DNA from: Splendidivirga corallicola
Lineage (GTDB): Bacteria > Bacteroidota > Bacteroidia > Cytophagales > Cyclobacteriaceae
Length of the DNA stretch: 64,000 nucleotides
NCBI GenBank assembly: GCA_030442035.1
Contig: JAUJEA010000009.1
Coordinates: forward strand, 124,001 to 188,000
Direction: 5' to 3'
How positions within the stretch are numbered: position 1 is the stretch's first letter; each line of letters begins with the position of its first letter. The translations under genes were made by a program, and so were the position numbers. Positions 27,244 to 36,134 of this stretch are shown piece by piece. Below the pieces are notes generated by a model that was not told where the DNA came from, ran no database searches, and saw nothing but the letters and a program-made list of their open reading frames with translations.

Positions 27244-27280
27244 TCTATTTAATTGAGTAGACCTGCTGTGCTATTCCAGC

Positions 27281-27811
27281 CTAATAGGAGTTGCTTGGTT
27301 TTGTGACCTCCTTCTTATACTTCACGGTTGAATTAGCCACACCAAAATGTTGAGGAATACTAACATAAGGACATATTTCATTTAATCCGATCCTTACAAT
27401 AGCCATATGGTGAATAGCGTGTTCAATATTATAGACCAACTCCCTATCCAAATTCGTTTCAACCTGACAATTTAATTCCTTGTCTATTTCGTAGTTTATT
27501 TCCAGACAGAACGTAACATTCTCTTCGGTGGCTTGCAAAAATCTTTGTATGCTATTTAATGCAGTGAGTGCCTGATCCCTGTTCTCCTCAATCGCCTTAT
27601 CATGCTTTCTTTTGTCGTAATTCACAGTACCAGTAATGTAGCCATCTGCGAGACATGTAAAGAACTCTAGTGTGTGTCTTATATGTTGACCAATTGTTGA
27701 GTGATTCAACGTGCTAATGGATCTTGTGAAATCTTCATCCTTCATTTGAACAATCACATCTGTCAATTGCTCCAGCACATTTTTGGCAGCTTTTTTTAAT
27801 TCTTTATTCAT
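27281..27811 (-). CDS. DinB-like superfamily protein
   Basis: A 176-residue four-helix protein of the DinB/YfiT superfamily. The three metal-ligand His positions are in STIGQHIRHTLEFF (first and perhaps second) and VYNIEHAIHHMAIVRIGL (the last pair). Members include bacillithiol or other thiol S-transferases and many of unknown function. It is the first gene of a DinB / ATP-grasp / LysE set. Two minus-strand -7 boxes (27828-27835 and 27839-27846) precede the start. Confidence 0.75.
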   Translation of the reverse strand: MNKELKKAAKNVLEQLTDVIVQMKDEDFTRSISTLNHSTIGQHIRHTLEFFTCLADGYITGTVNYDKRKHDKAIEENRDQALTALNSIQRFLQATEENVTFCLEINYEIDKELNCQVETNLDRELVYNIEHAIHHMAIVRIGLNEICPYVSIPQHFGVANSTVKYKKEVTKPSNSY

Positions 27812-27897
27812 TTAAAATTAGTTCTGTCAAAAATAAAGCAAATATAAGTATGTTGCTTCGTAATTTAATTAGCCTAACATGAATATTTAAGCACCAA

Positions 27898-27914
27898 ATG
27901 AAATATTATTTCAT
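27898..27914. repeat. 17-bp near-palindrome upstream of the DinB operon
   Basis: ATGAAAT-ATT-ATTTCAT has two exact 7-bp arms (27898-27904 and 27908-27914). It lies about 50-70 bp upstream of the two -7 boxes of the DinB gene. It has the form of a dimeric repressor or activator site, though AT-rich palindromes are also frequent by chance. Confidence 0.35.
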
Positions 27915-27965
27915 CATCATTAACAGTAAATCACTAGACTATTAACAATTTAGTGTGAAAAGAAT

Positions 27966-28451
27966 TCATTTAGAGCCTTTAAAAATTTTGTCCCAGTTAT
28001 TATCCGCTTTCTTTTTGAGATTTGTCTCGTTCTTGTTCCACTTTTTCAAGGTGTTATTAAAGTAAAAATTGTAGAACAGATTTAACTTCCCATTGATGAT
28101 CTTATACGTTTCGGGATCAACTTCCACCTTTTCGCCGGTATTGCCCATGGCATAGGAACACCAACCACCATAAGACGGCTCATATTTTTCAGGATTCGCT
28201 ACGAAAAGATCTTTATTACCTTGGTTTTTAAACCAATAAGTAACTCCATTATAGGTATGCTTAAAATTTGAATTTCCTTCGGAAGGCTCTTTTTGATTGA
28301 AATAACTTACTACATCCCAACCTTTAATAGCTACTTTTGTATCATTCAGGTTAAAATGCTCAATTCTTTTAGACGCTGTTTCTTGGGAGAAACCTCTTAT
28401 GGTTATACAGCATAGTATTTCCAGAAGAATTAAATATTTAATTTTTTTCAT
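27966..28451 (-). CDS. Exported YHS-domain protein
   Basis: A 161-residue protein with a signal peptide (residues 1-22, ends QETASK). The YHS domain is visible as KGWDVVSYFNQKEPSEGNSNFKH, GVTYWFKNQGNKDLFVANPEKYEP, and a conserved YGGWCSYAMG segment; it may bind a metal such as copper. Many Bacteroidota members have this length with a C-terminal NGKLNLFYNFYFNNTLKKWN. It is likely to act in the periplasm. It starts 93 bp downstream of the recX stop in the same orientation. Confidence 0.85.
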   Translation of the reverse strand: MKKIKYLILLEILCCITIRGFSQETASKRIEHFNLNDTKVAIKGWDVVSYFNQKEPSEGNSNFKHTYNGVTYWFKNQGNKDLFVANPEKYEPSYGGWCSYAMGNTGEKVEVDPETYKIINGKLNLFYNFYFNNTLKKWNKNETNLKKKADNNWDKIFKGSK

Positions 28452-28544
28452 ACCTATCCGTAACGGTTAAGATAAAGACTGGTTTTAAATATTTTATGTT
28501 AATGTTAGCAACTCGACAATCTGAGCATAATTAAATATAACAAT

Positions 28545-29039
28545 TTATGGAATCTTTTCCTCCAACATTTTCCATATTAGTTCGGGTTCAAATCCTTTTC
28601 CAATCAGAAACTGACTTACTTTATGTTTCAATCTGAATTCATTCGGCTCATTTAAACTATCCAATTTCTTATATAGCCAATATTCCAAAGTCTTTTGATA
28701 TTCCAGCTCGTCAATTTCTTCCATACCCTTTTTAATACAATAGTTTGAGAGCTTCATACTTTCCAGATTTTGTCGGATTTTCAGTTTCCCCCATTTCTTA
28801 ACCCTGAATTTACCTCCAACATAAGACTTGGCGAAACGTTCCTCATTAATGAAATTTTCCAGAATGAGCTCTGCAATAATTTCTTCTACATCATCGCGAT
28901 GCAAGCCATAACCATAAAGCTTGTCCCTTACCTGCTGTTGTGTTCTTTCCTGGTAAGCACAAAAATTAGCTGCACGCAGTTTTGCTTCGGATATTTGAAC
29001 GGAACGCTGCCTGGATGTATTTTCCTCGTTGATGGCCAT
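28545..29039 (-). CDS. recX: Regulatory protein RecX
   Basis: A 164-residue helical protein of the RecX family that binds RecA filaments and limits their activity. Signatures: AANFCAYQERTQQQVRDKL (first helix set), VEEIIAELILENFINEERFAKSYVGGKFRVKKWGKLKIRQNL, and a C-terminal helix set around FLIGKGFEPELIWKML. recA is not nearby. Its start is 23 bp after the histidine kinase gene stop, so they may share a transcript. Confidence 0.92.
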   Translation of the reverse strand: MAINEENTSRQRSVQISEAKLRAANFCAYQERTQQQVRDKLYGYGLHRDDVEEIIAELILENFINEERFAKSYVGGKFRVKKWGKLKIRQNLESMKLSNYCIKKGMEEIDELEYQKTLEYWLYKKLDSLNEPNEFRLKHKVSQFLIGKGFEPELIWKMLEEKIP

Positions 29040-29062
29040 AGCACAAAAATAATCACCAAAGA

Positions 29063-30835
29063 CTAGTTTGATTCGATCTGCATATTATAAAACCTCACAC
29101 GAAACGTGGAACCTACGCCCGGTTCACTTTCCACCATAATTGCTCCTCCTAGCCTATCAATAGCTTTTCTGGCTATGTAAAGACCAAGACCATTGCCTTT
29201 GGATCTTTCAGATGCCCTGAAGAACATACCAAATATTCTTTGATGAAAGTTCTTGGCTATACCAATACCATTATCTTCGATTTCAAAAATTGCTCCATTC
29301 TCAGCTTTTTTGATGTTCATGTGAACATACGGAGTACCCCTTTTACCATTGGACCTAAAATGAATGGCATTTTCCAGTAGTCTCTCACATATAATCATGA
29401 TATGATTTACGTCAGAAACCAGGCAGGCATCCGTTTCAATATTTGCCTTAAAGTCTATACTGTACCTTTTCAACTCTCCATCGAAATTTTCTCTGAGGTT
29501 ATTGATCAGCACTTTGAAATCAATATTGGTACAATCTGCTGCCTGATTCACAACATTTACCAGAAGTAGCTTTGATAAAATGTCATTGGCATTATTGGCT
29601 GTCTTTTCCAGCATCATGAAGTAACCTGCATGAGCGTCCTTTTGATCCTCGAGTTTGGCAATTTTTGTGAGTCCCAATATACTCGCTATGGGTCCGCGGA
29701 GATCATGAGAAGCTCTATAAATAAATAAATCTAGTTCCTGATTTGCGAGGAGCAGTTCCTCATTGGTTTCCATCAATTCTTTGGTCCTCATATTGACTTT
29801 TTCTTCCAGAGAAGAATTGATAACCATGAGTTCTTCATTTGTTTCTTTAATGCGCTCCTGGGCAACTGCCAGCAATCGGTTCTTTCTTTCTATTTCATTC
29901 TTTTGGTGCTCAATTTCCTGAGCTCTTTCTCTGGTAATGCTTTCAGCAGATTGCAGTTCCTCATAAGCCTCTTCCAATTCTGCCTGACTCTCAAGTAGCT
30001 CATTGTTGGTTTGTTTGAGTTCCTTCAGTAGCTCTGAGATTTTTCTATGGCTTTCCTCCAATGCTCTGTGTTGAAGCACAATTTTTTCGGCTTTCTCCCG
30101 TGTATTAGCTTCACTGGCGTGAAGCTCCTCATAAGCCTCTTCCAATTCATGTTTACTGACCTGCAATTTATAATTAGCAGTTTTTTCGGCATCAAGTAAA
30201 TTAGATACGCGTCGCTCGAAGCGTATATTTACCCTTCTGAAAAATGTAAATCCAAGTGTAAGAAAAAAGAAAGTAGCCAATGAAACAGCCTTGATCATAT
30301 AAAGCCGCTTCAATTCAAAAGTTGAATATTGATAATTACGACTAAAAAGGCTATGTATTTCTTCGAGAAACAGCAGGCAAAGAACAATGACGCCCAGAGC
30401 TGCAATAACTTTGAATCTTTTTTTGTAGTTCAAAAGTGTGGATGGTAATACCATCATAGCCAAGATTGTGAAGCGGGGGACTGTATAGTAGGTAATATCT
30501 CTGGAGTCAGGATTGGTTAAATGCTCTAAAGGCACTACAAACATTAGTGAGATCGGCATCACAAAACACATTGATATCCTTGTGAAATTTACATAACTGG
30601 CTCTGTTAAGAATTGGAATAGAGATCAGATAGAGTGAGATCAACCCTGTCATAATCGAGACATAGTATTTTCCCACAAGAAAAGTTTGTACTATGTTGAA
30701 AGTGATAAAAATAAAAGCAAGACTGATACTGGCCAAATTACTAAGAATGATGCTCTTTTTGAGAGCATCCTCCATTTCAGAATGCACACCATAATAAATA
30801 ATCTTGATCCATATTTGATATAACCTTTGGTACAT
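29063..30835 (-). CDS. Membrane histidine kinase with long coiled-coil linker
   Basis: A 590-residue kinase. Six hydrophobic segments fill residues about 30-200, followed by a coiled coil to about 365. The coil contains a duplicated block with LEEAYEELHASEANTRE and LEEAYEELQSAESITRE, exactly 56 residues (eight heptads) apart and encoded by an identical 22-bp tract (29959-29980 and 30127-30148). Then come the HisKA box FIYRASHDLRGPIASI and an HATPase with LLENAIHFRSNGKRG, EDNGIGIAKN and KGNGLGLYIARKA. No receiver or cognate regulator is next to it. Signal unknown. Confidence 0.88.
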   Translation of the reverse strand: MYQRLYQIWIKIIYYGVHSEMEDALKKSIILSNLASISLAFIFITFNIVQTFLVGKYYVSIMTGLISLYLISIPILNRASYVNFTRISMCFVMPISLMFVVPLEHLTNPDSRDITYYTVPRFTILAMMVLPSTLLNYKKRFKVIAALGVIVLCLLFLEEIHSLFSRNYQYSTFELKRLYMIKAVSLATFFFLTLGFTFFRRVNIRFERRVSNLLDAEKTANYKLQVSKHELEEAYEELHASEANTREKAEKIVLQHRALEESHRKISELLKELKQTNNELLESQAELEEAYEELQSAESITRERAQEIEHQKNEIERKNRLLAVAQERIKETNEELMVINSSLEEKVNMRTKELMETNEELLLANQELDLFIYRASHDLRGPIASILGLTKIAKLEDQKDAHAGYFMMLEKTANNANDILSKLLLVNVVNQAADCTNIDFKVLINNLRENFDGELKRYSIDFKANIETDACLVSDVNHIMIICERLLENAIHFRSNGKRGTPYVHMNIKKAENGAIFEIEDNGIGIAKNFHQRIFGMFFRASERSKGNGLGLYIARKAIDRLGGAIMVESEPGVGSTFRVRFYNMQIESN

Positions 30836-31323
30836 CTAAAAATTACTTTTGATCAAAGCGTGCAATCTGAAAATTGGTAAAAAAATAATTTTGTATTGGA
30901 CCATAATTAATCCTAAAAGCGCTTATTCGGAATAATAATTCATTACTGATTGGGGTGAAAATATCGCTCGACATTCAAAATAGTAATAGGCTAACTTGCT
31001 ACCAATTACAAGAATAATAATTTTATTATTTTAAAAACACCCATTAAGATATATTTTTAATTGTAAAATTCCGAGATTCAGCCCGTCATTTTATTTGACA
31101 TGCTCTTCTATTTCATTTCTATTTTGTTGCGCAATACAATGTTATCTATTTTATCATTTCATTTATCGTGATAACCCGGTCAAACCAATACTTTTCAGAA
31201 AATGATTGTCAGATCAAACAATCCAATTCCAAACATCTTACTTAGGAAGATGTATTGAAGTGATTTGACATTATTTCATAGGGACATATTGTTTATAAAT
31301 TTTAAACGGATGATAAAATCTAC
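30836..31323. other. 488-bp intergenic gap without a recognised gene
   Basis: AT-rich spacer between the M14 carboxypeptidase gene end and the histidine kinase start. Contents: a 43-codon minus-strand open frame (30843-30974) without protein-like support, an AT-only inverted repeat at 31013-31030, and a weak 7-bp hairpin at 31233-31253 that might help end the carboxypeptidase transcript. The kinase promoter must lie near 30850-30950, but no good TAnnTTTG was placed on the minus strand. Confidence 0.5.
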
Positions 31324-33879
31324 TTAATGACCCACCATAAAAACAGCATTACTGAACAGGAGCTTTCCGTTTTGCCAAAAGGCTCTAAACAAGGGGTTAT
31401 CTACTAAATAAACAACAGCCCCTTGTCCCATATCTTCAACACCAAAAACCAGAGACTCCTTCATGTTATTCAAGGCCAAATTTCCGGCAAAACCACTTGT
31501 CAGAGCAGAAGGATCTGTGATTACGCTTACATTCCAGCCATCAGACAAGTAAGCATAATGTGCACTGTTAAGTTTTAATGTGAAGTAATGGCTTGGATAT
31601 CCAAAACCCAATGGGTGGCTATTATCCATCGTTGCTTTGAAAATACTTCCGGTAATAACTTGTGATATACTGCTTCTCTCCCTGTTGGCATATGGTTCCA
31701 ACCTTTGCTTTTTATCAAGTTCTTCACCACTTTTCTCTTTGTCCTCCTTTTCATCCTCATCGGCGTATCTTGAAAGATTGAAACCTTCTTTATCAACGAA
31801 ACTTGAAAGAGCGCTTCCTATTAAAATCAACCTTCCACCATGCCGGATCCAGCTTTTTACCTCTAAGAGTTTTTCCTTGGAAAATATCCTTGAATAGAAG
31901 CCATTTGGTATAATTAACACATCATATTTGCTCAGATCAACAGCGTTAAAATAGTCTGTGTCCAACACCGTAACAGGGTATGCAATTTGTTGTTCAAAGT
32001 AATGCCATATCTCGCCAAATGAGAGTGAGGAAACACTTTCTCCCGAAAGAACGGCAATCTTTGGTGCCCTTAAATAATTTACAGAGTTAGATCCAAAATC
32101 TTTTCCCTTGGAGACAAAACCTGTTTTTGCTCCATAAACTGATCTTTCAAACAGACTGGCAGACTCCTGAACAATCTGGTCAAAATCCTTACCCAATCCT
32201 TCATTACCTCTTCTGGTTATGATCAAACTACCCGCTTCAAATCTTCTGCCATCCATTTCAAAAGCCTCGTCAGCAAATCGAACTTTAACCCCTTTTTTCA
32301 ATAGATAAGACAACCACTTGACATCTTTTAAATTATTCCACTTGGCAAGGTAAGCATAGGGTTTGCCATTGATGTCAGATTTCAGAAAGTCTTTTTGTCC
32401 GGTATTTGAATTTGTGTTGATCCTTTCGGTGACTGCATATGCATTTAATCCAAAGCTGTATGGAATCGCCCAAGCTGTAATGTCATAGGTAATTGAATCA
32501 CTTAGTTTGGCCTCAGGCTCAAAGAGTGATCTCACGAAGTTTGATTTTGGCTGATAGGCGCTGATGACAATATCAGTTGGGTCCGTAGAAAAGCTTTCAT
32601 TCGATCTGGAGATATAGTTATATCCCTTATATGATCTTGTAGCACCGGGAGTCCCATACCTGATCTTGTGAAGATCCAGTAGTCTTTTTAATGAATTCAG
32701 TTTGTCTGATTCATTATTTCCTTTAATGACGTAGCTTTTATATTTCCCTCGAGGATTTGAAATTGCAGATTTGTGATATTGTTCGAATTCTTCAACTAAG
32801 CGATCTCCGTTGATTGAAGAAATCTCTACTGTTGACAAGCCTGAAGTATAGTGATGTGCGATCCTGTCTTTGAGCGTTAATGTATCTTCATCATTGGTTA
32901 TGATACCAAGGCCGGCTCGTCCACTGCCTCCTTGTTCGTAGGTCATCCCAATGGCTCCGTTGAATGTCGGATAAGTATCACCATAGCTGGGATAAAGCAA
33001 ATCAAAAACTTCTCGAGTGAAATAAAGCCATCCGTTTTGATCGAAATATTTAGCGTGGTTTTTTCCAATAGTTACCTGGAATTCCCTTTGCCAATCAGTG
33101 ATCACCTCATGAAAAGGTTCTGCAGCAGGAGCAAAATAATAGGGTGAGTTAACTCCCTGCTCATGAAAATCGACATGAACATGAGGCAGCCACTCATTAT
33201 ATACTTTTATTCTTTTCAGAGATTCTTTTTGAGTAAGCCAGGCCCAATCACGATTCAAATCAAACAGATAGTGATTAGCTCTTCCTCCAGGCCAGGGTTC
33301 GTGATGTCCTTTTGAATCAGGATTTGGGTTGTAAGGAGTATTTCCAAAACTATTATACCAATTGACATAGCGTTCTCTGCCATCCGGATTAATGCATGGA
33401 TCAATGATCACAACAGTGTTTTTTAGCCATTGCCGGGTTCTTTCGTTATTTGGATCTGCAAGATCATATAATGTAGCCATTGCAGCCTCCGTGCCTACTG
33501 ATTCATTTCCATGCACATTATAGCTAAGCCACACTATAGCTATTTTTTCACTAGAACCAGTGCCGTTCTCCTGACCGGCTAATCTTAGATTATTTTTTCT
33601 GATATCTTCTAATTTTGCAAAGTTTTCGGGAGAGGCAATAAAAGCAAGTGTTAACGGTCTGTGCTCATATGTTTCACCATATTGGGTAAATTTAATATTT
33701 GAACTAACCTGGGCCACGTGCTTGAAATAGTCCATGACTTGATGATGCCGGGTGAATCTTTCACCTAACTCATAACCTAGAAACTCCTTGGGTGATTGAA
33801 GTTTATTTTGAGTGTGAGCGGTTAAGGAAATGGAACATAACCAGGCAAGCAAGAAAGTGGCTAAGTAAAATCTCTTCAT
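31324..33879 (-). CDS. Large secreted M14 family metallocarboxypeptidase
   Basis: An 851-residue exported zinc carboxypeptidase of the type common in Bacteroidota. A signal peptide (residues 1-23) is followed by the M14 domain with zinc ligands His123 and Glu126 in HGNES, DPCINPDGRERYVNWYN, DLNRDWAWLTQ and HVHVDFHEQG with a further His ligand and the typical GMTYEQGGSGRAG region with the catalytic Glu. The C-terminal half contains a class I amidotransferase-like fold (RHGGRLILIGSALSSF). It should act on peptides outside the inner membrane; exact specificity is open. Confidence 0.9.
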   Translation of the reverse strand: MKRFYLATFLLAWLCSISLTAHTQNKLQSPKEFLGYELGERFTRHHQVMDYFKHVAQVSSNIKFTQYGETYEHRPLTLAFIASPENFAKLEDIRKNNLRLAGQENGTGSSEKIAIVWLSYNVHGNESVGTEAAMATLYDLADPNNERTRQWLKNTVVIIDPCINPDGRERYVNWYNSFGNTPYNPNPDSKGHHEPWPGGRANHYLFDLNRDWAWLTQKESLKRIKVYNEWLPHVHVDFHEQGVNSPYYFAPAAEPFHEVITDWQREFQVTIGKNHAKYFDQNGWLYFTREVFDLLYPSYGDTYPTFNGAIGMTYEQGGSGRAGLGIITNDEDTLTLKDRIAHHYTSGLSTVEISSINGDRLVEEFEQYHKSAISNPRGKYKSYVIKGNNESDKLNSLKRLLDLHKIRYGTPGATRSYKGYNYISRSNESFSTDPTDIVISAYQPKSNFVRSLFEPEAKLSDSITYDITAWAIPYSFGLNAYAVTERINTNSNTGQKDFLKSDINGKPYAYLAKWNNLKDVKWLSYLLKKGVKVRFADEAFEMDGRRFEAGSLIITRRGNEGLGKDFDQIVQESASLFERSVYGAKTGFVSKGKDFGSNSVNYLRAPKIAVLSGESVSSLSFGEIWHYFEQQIAYPVTVLDTDYFNAVDLSKYDVLIIPNGFYSRIFSKEKLLEVKSWIRHGGRLILIGSALSSFVDKEGFNLSRYADEDEKEDKEKSGEELDKKQRLEPYANRERSSISQVITGSIFKATMDNSHPLGFGYPSHYFTLKLNSAHYAYLSDGWNVSVITDPSALTSGFAGNLALNNMKESLVFGVEDMGQGAVVYLVDNPLFRAFWQNGKLLFSNAVFMVGH

Positions 33880-34107
33880 AAGTAAGTTTATTGTTGTTTT
33901 AAATTGAAGAAAGAAATTTAGCTCAAAATAATATGTCGAACAAATAGGTTTGGATGGACGGTTACCAAATATGACAGTCTGTTATTCTTTATGTTGATTT
34001 TAAGAATTTCTTGACAACATGGAACAACAAGTAAATATTTATAGCGTATCCTTTACAAGGCGCTATTGGTTTGTTGGGTTGATTTTATTAATTGATTTGG
34101 AATTAGA

Positions 34108-34647
34108 ATGATTTTCAGAAGAACAATAAATTTAATATATCTTATAATGTTTGTTACTGCCTGTACATCCACAGGTAAAGTAGTGACACATTTTGATGAG
34201 GGTGTTGACTTTGGGGCATATGCAACATTTGTTCTTCAAACAAATGAAAAATTTTCTCCAAGAAAAGTAGAAGAGAAAGATAAAATTGAAAATGCCATTG
34301 TCCATGAAATGGAACAAAGAGCCTATAAACTCTCCTATAATGATCCGGATCTAGAAGTTAGCTATAGATTGATCCTGGAAACAAAAAATGAATATCGACA
34401 GAATTATCAAACCAACCCATACAATTACCGCTATTACTATTATGACGACACGAGAGTAAGAAGATATTCTGAAGGGATCTTATTGATCGAGGTAAGAGAC
34501 ATTTCGAAGCGTAAGTTGATTTGGCATGGAAGCCTCAACTTAAGCTTCAATCGAGGCAGAAAGAGTACCTACAAAGATATTGATGCATTAATATCTCTGA
34601 TCTACGATAACTATCCGCAAAAACCGAATCAATTAGTAGAAAAGTAA
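34108..34647 (+). CDS. DUF4136 lipoprotein
   Basis: A 179-residue protein. The N-terminal sequence MIFRRTINLIYLIMFVTACTS is a lipoprotein signal with lipidated Cys19. The DUF4136 domain is seen in VVTHFDEGVDFGAYATFVLQ, EKDKIENAIVHEMEQRAYKLSYNDPDLEVSYRLILE and GILLIEVRDISKRKLIWHGS. A Tyr-rich stretch near residue 108-118 is typical for the family's outer-membrane members. Function is unknown. It is divergent from the carboxypeptidase gene and convergent with a 37-residue membrane peptide gene 28 bp away. Confidence 0.88.
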   Translation: MIFRRTINLIYLIMFVTACTSTGKVVTHFDEGVDFGAYATFVLQTNEKFSPRKVEEKDKIENAIVHEMEQRAYKLSYNDPDLEVSYRLILETKNEYRQNYQTNPYNYRYYYYDDTRVRRYSEGILLIEVRDISKRKLIWHGSLNLSFNRGRKSTYKDIDALISLIYDNYPQKPNQLVEK

Positions 34648-34675
34648 TGTTACCCCAACTAGCAGCAATTTAATT

Positions 34676-34789
34676 TTACTTCACCGCGATTGTTTTTTTT
34701 CTGATAAGCAAATTATAAAGAATAACAAAAACACCGGTGGTATTCATCAATGCCAATACTGCCAGGCCTATGTAAATTAATAACTCCAT
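34676..34789 (-). CDS. Small single-pass membrane peptide, 37 aa (candidate)
   Basis: An ATG at 34789 opens a 37-codon frame ending at TAA 34676. The product starts MELLIYIGLAVLALMNTTGV, continues with FVILYNLLI and ends with RKKTIAVK, giving one convincing membrane segment of about 27 residues and a positive C-terminus. That charge pattern predicts N-out, C-in topology. No family is recognised. It lies 130 bp beyond the pheA stop on the same strand. Composition strongly favours a real membrane peptide, but a purine-rich ribosome site is about 30 bases away, so translation is not certain. Confidence 0.5.
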   Translation of the reverse strand: MELLIYIGLAVLALMNTTGVFVILYNLLIRKKTIAVK

Positions 34790-34919
34790 GATTGGTACTA
34801 AATATAATTATTTTTAGATGACCTCCAAAGAGTTATTCAAATTAGATTCACACAAAAACCGATTTTACAACAAATCAGACTTTCAAGTAAAAATTTTAAA
34901 TTTATTTTCAATTCGCTGA

Positions 34920-36005
34920 TTAACAAAGTTTTATGTAGCTTCCAAGTAGTGTAATTTCCTTTTTGTGTTTCTCTAAAACTTCACTAACATGTTCATCTAG
35001 GAAGTGTCCATCAAAATCTATGAAAAATACATAATTGAAATTTTTCCCTTTTTTGGCCGGGCGACTTTCAATTTTGGTCAGGTTAATATTGGCTTGATGA
35101 AAGTCCTGAAGAAAAGATGCCAGTTTACCAGGTTCATTGGAATTAGTAAGCTTGACCAATATGGTCGATTTATCTTTTTTACTCTTTTCCTTAATGATCT
35201 CTCTGCCAAGAATTAAAAACCTTGTTTGATTGTCACGGGAATCCTCTATGTTCTCGAAAAGAATTGGAAGATTGTATTGTCGGGCTGCAATATGCGAACA
35301 TATAGCGGCACTTTTGCTATCCTGCAAGGCAATTTCAACCGCTTTAGAGGTTGAATTGACAGGGATTAGCTCCACTTGATTTTTTCCATAAAGATCATCA
35401 ATGAACTTCTTACACTGACGAAATGCGATGTCCTTCGAATATATTTTGGTGATGTCTCTTAACTTTTCTGATTTTGTGGCAAAACTAAAATGAATGGACA
35501 TGGGAATTTCCGCTACAATTTTTAGATCAGAACCAACGAGATAATCAATTGTTTCATTGACTACTCCCTGCTGGTTATTCTCTATAGGGACCACTCCATA
35601 ATTGGCACGATGTGTATCAACGGTTTCGAAAACTGCCTGAATAGAACCGAGTGGTAAATATTCACTCATAGAGCCAAAACGATTCTCAGCGGCTTGATGC
35701 GTAAAACTGCCTTCAGGGCCCAAATAAGCTATTCTTTCAGGTAATTCTATATTGCGGCTGACTGCAAAGATTTCAAGGAAAATGGCTTCAATGGCTTGTT
35801 CATTTAATAGGCCATCATTTAGATCGCCCAATCGATCGAGGATTGCTTTTTCCCTGTCAGGTTGATAGACCAATACCTTATTCTTAGTTTTAAACTTACC
35901 AACTTCTTTAACGAGTGACATGCGTTCATTTAGTAGTTGAAGTAAGCGGTCATCAATCTGATCGATCTGAGTCCTTAATTCTTTCAGTTCCACTTTTGTA
36001 TTCAT
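34920..36005 (-). CDS. pheA: Bifunctional chorismate mutase / prephenate dehydratase (P-protein)
   Basis: A 361-residue enzyme that converts chorismate to prephenate and then to phenylpyruvate. The N-terminal chorismate mutase (residues about 1-85) shows ELRTQIDQIDDRLLQLLNERM and VYQPDREKAIL. The dehydratase domain has RIAYLGPEGSFTHQAA, VVPIENNQQGVVNETIDYL and DNQTRFLILGRE with the catalytic Thr-Arg. The ACT domain has NLTKIESRP, which binds phenylalanine for feedback inhibition. The gene is preceded by an unusual hairpin 14 bp upstream of its start codon. Confidence 0.96.
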   Translation of the reverse strand: MNTKVELKELRTQIDQIDDRLLQLLNERMSLVKEVGKFKTKNKVLVYQPDREKAILDRLGDLNDGLLNEQAIEAIFLEIFAVSRNIELPERIAYLGPEGSFTHQAAENRFGSMSEYLPLGSIQAVFETVDTHRANYGVVPIENNQQGVVNETIDYLVGSDLKIVAEIPMSIHFSFATKSEKLRDITKIYSKDIAFRQCKKFIDDLYGKNQVELIPVNSTSKAVEIALQDSKSAAICSHIAARQYNLPILFENIEDSRDNQTRFLILGREIIKEKSKKDKSTILVKLTNSNEPGKLASFLQDFHQANINLTKIESRPAKKGKNFNYVFFIDFDGHFLDEHVSEVLEKHKKEITLLGSYIKLC

Positions 36006-36014
36006 TTAATAAAG

Positions 36015-36044
36015 TAAAAGCCTTTCTTAATCTAAGAAAGGCTC
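36015..36044 (-). terminator. Hairpin with U-tract between the stress protein gene and pheA
   Basis: On the minus strand the 11-bp stem AGCCTTTCTTA / TAAGAAAGGCT has a 3-base loop and is followed by TTTTACTTTATT. It is an intrinsic-terminator-like structure ending the universal stress protein transcript. It lies only 10-15 bp from the pheA start codon and overlaps the predicted pheA transcription start. Confidence 0.7.
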
Positions 36045-36048
36045 TGAC

Positions 36049-36078
36049 AAAATTAAATTATTTAATAGCAATACACAA
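36049..36078 (-). promoter_or_regulatory. Candidate pheA promoter
   Basis: On the minus strand TTG is followed by 20 bases and TAATTTTG (36049-36056), a match to the Bacteroidota TTG / TAnnTTTG pattern. A start about 7 bp downstream (near 36042) would put the transcript's first bases at the foot of the 11-bp hairpin just before the pheA ATG. Confidence 0.5.
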
Positions 36079-36134
36079 TGTTTTGACAATTGGTAAGTGC
36101 TATGAATTCCTTCAATAAGGGTAAAGATTGGTTA

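Noticed and set aside
28580..28600. Sequence resembling a tRNA T-arm (GGTTCAAATCC)
   Set aside because: It lies inside recX and no acceptor or anticodon stem can be formed around it.
30843..30974. 43-codon minus-strand open frame before the histidine kinase gene
   Set aside because: Composition looks random, it has no membrane segment or motif, and it lies where the kinase promoter should be.
34041..34066. 6-bp inverted repeat ATAGCG...CGCTAT
   Set aside because: Short arms and a 14-base loop; likely chance.
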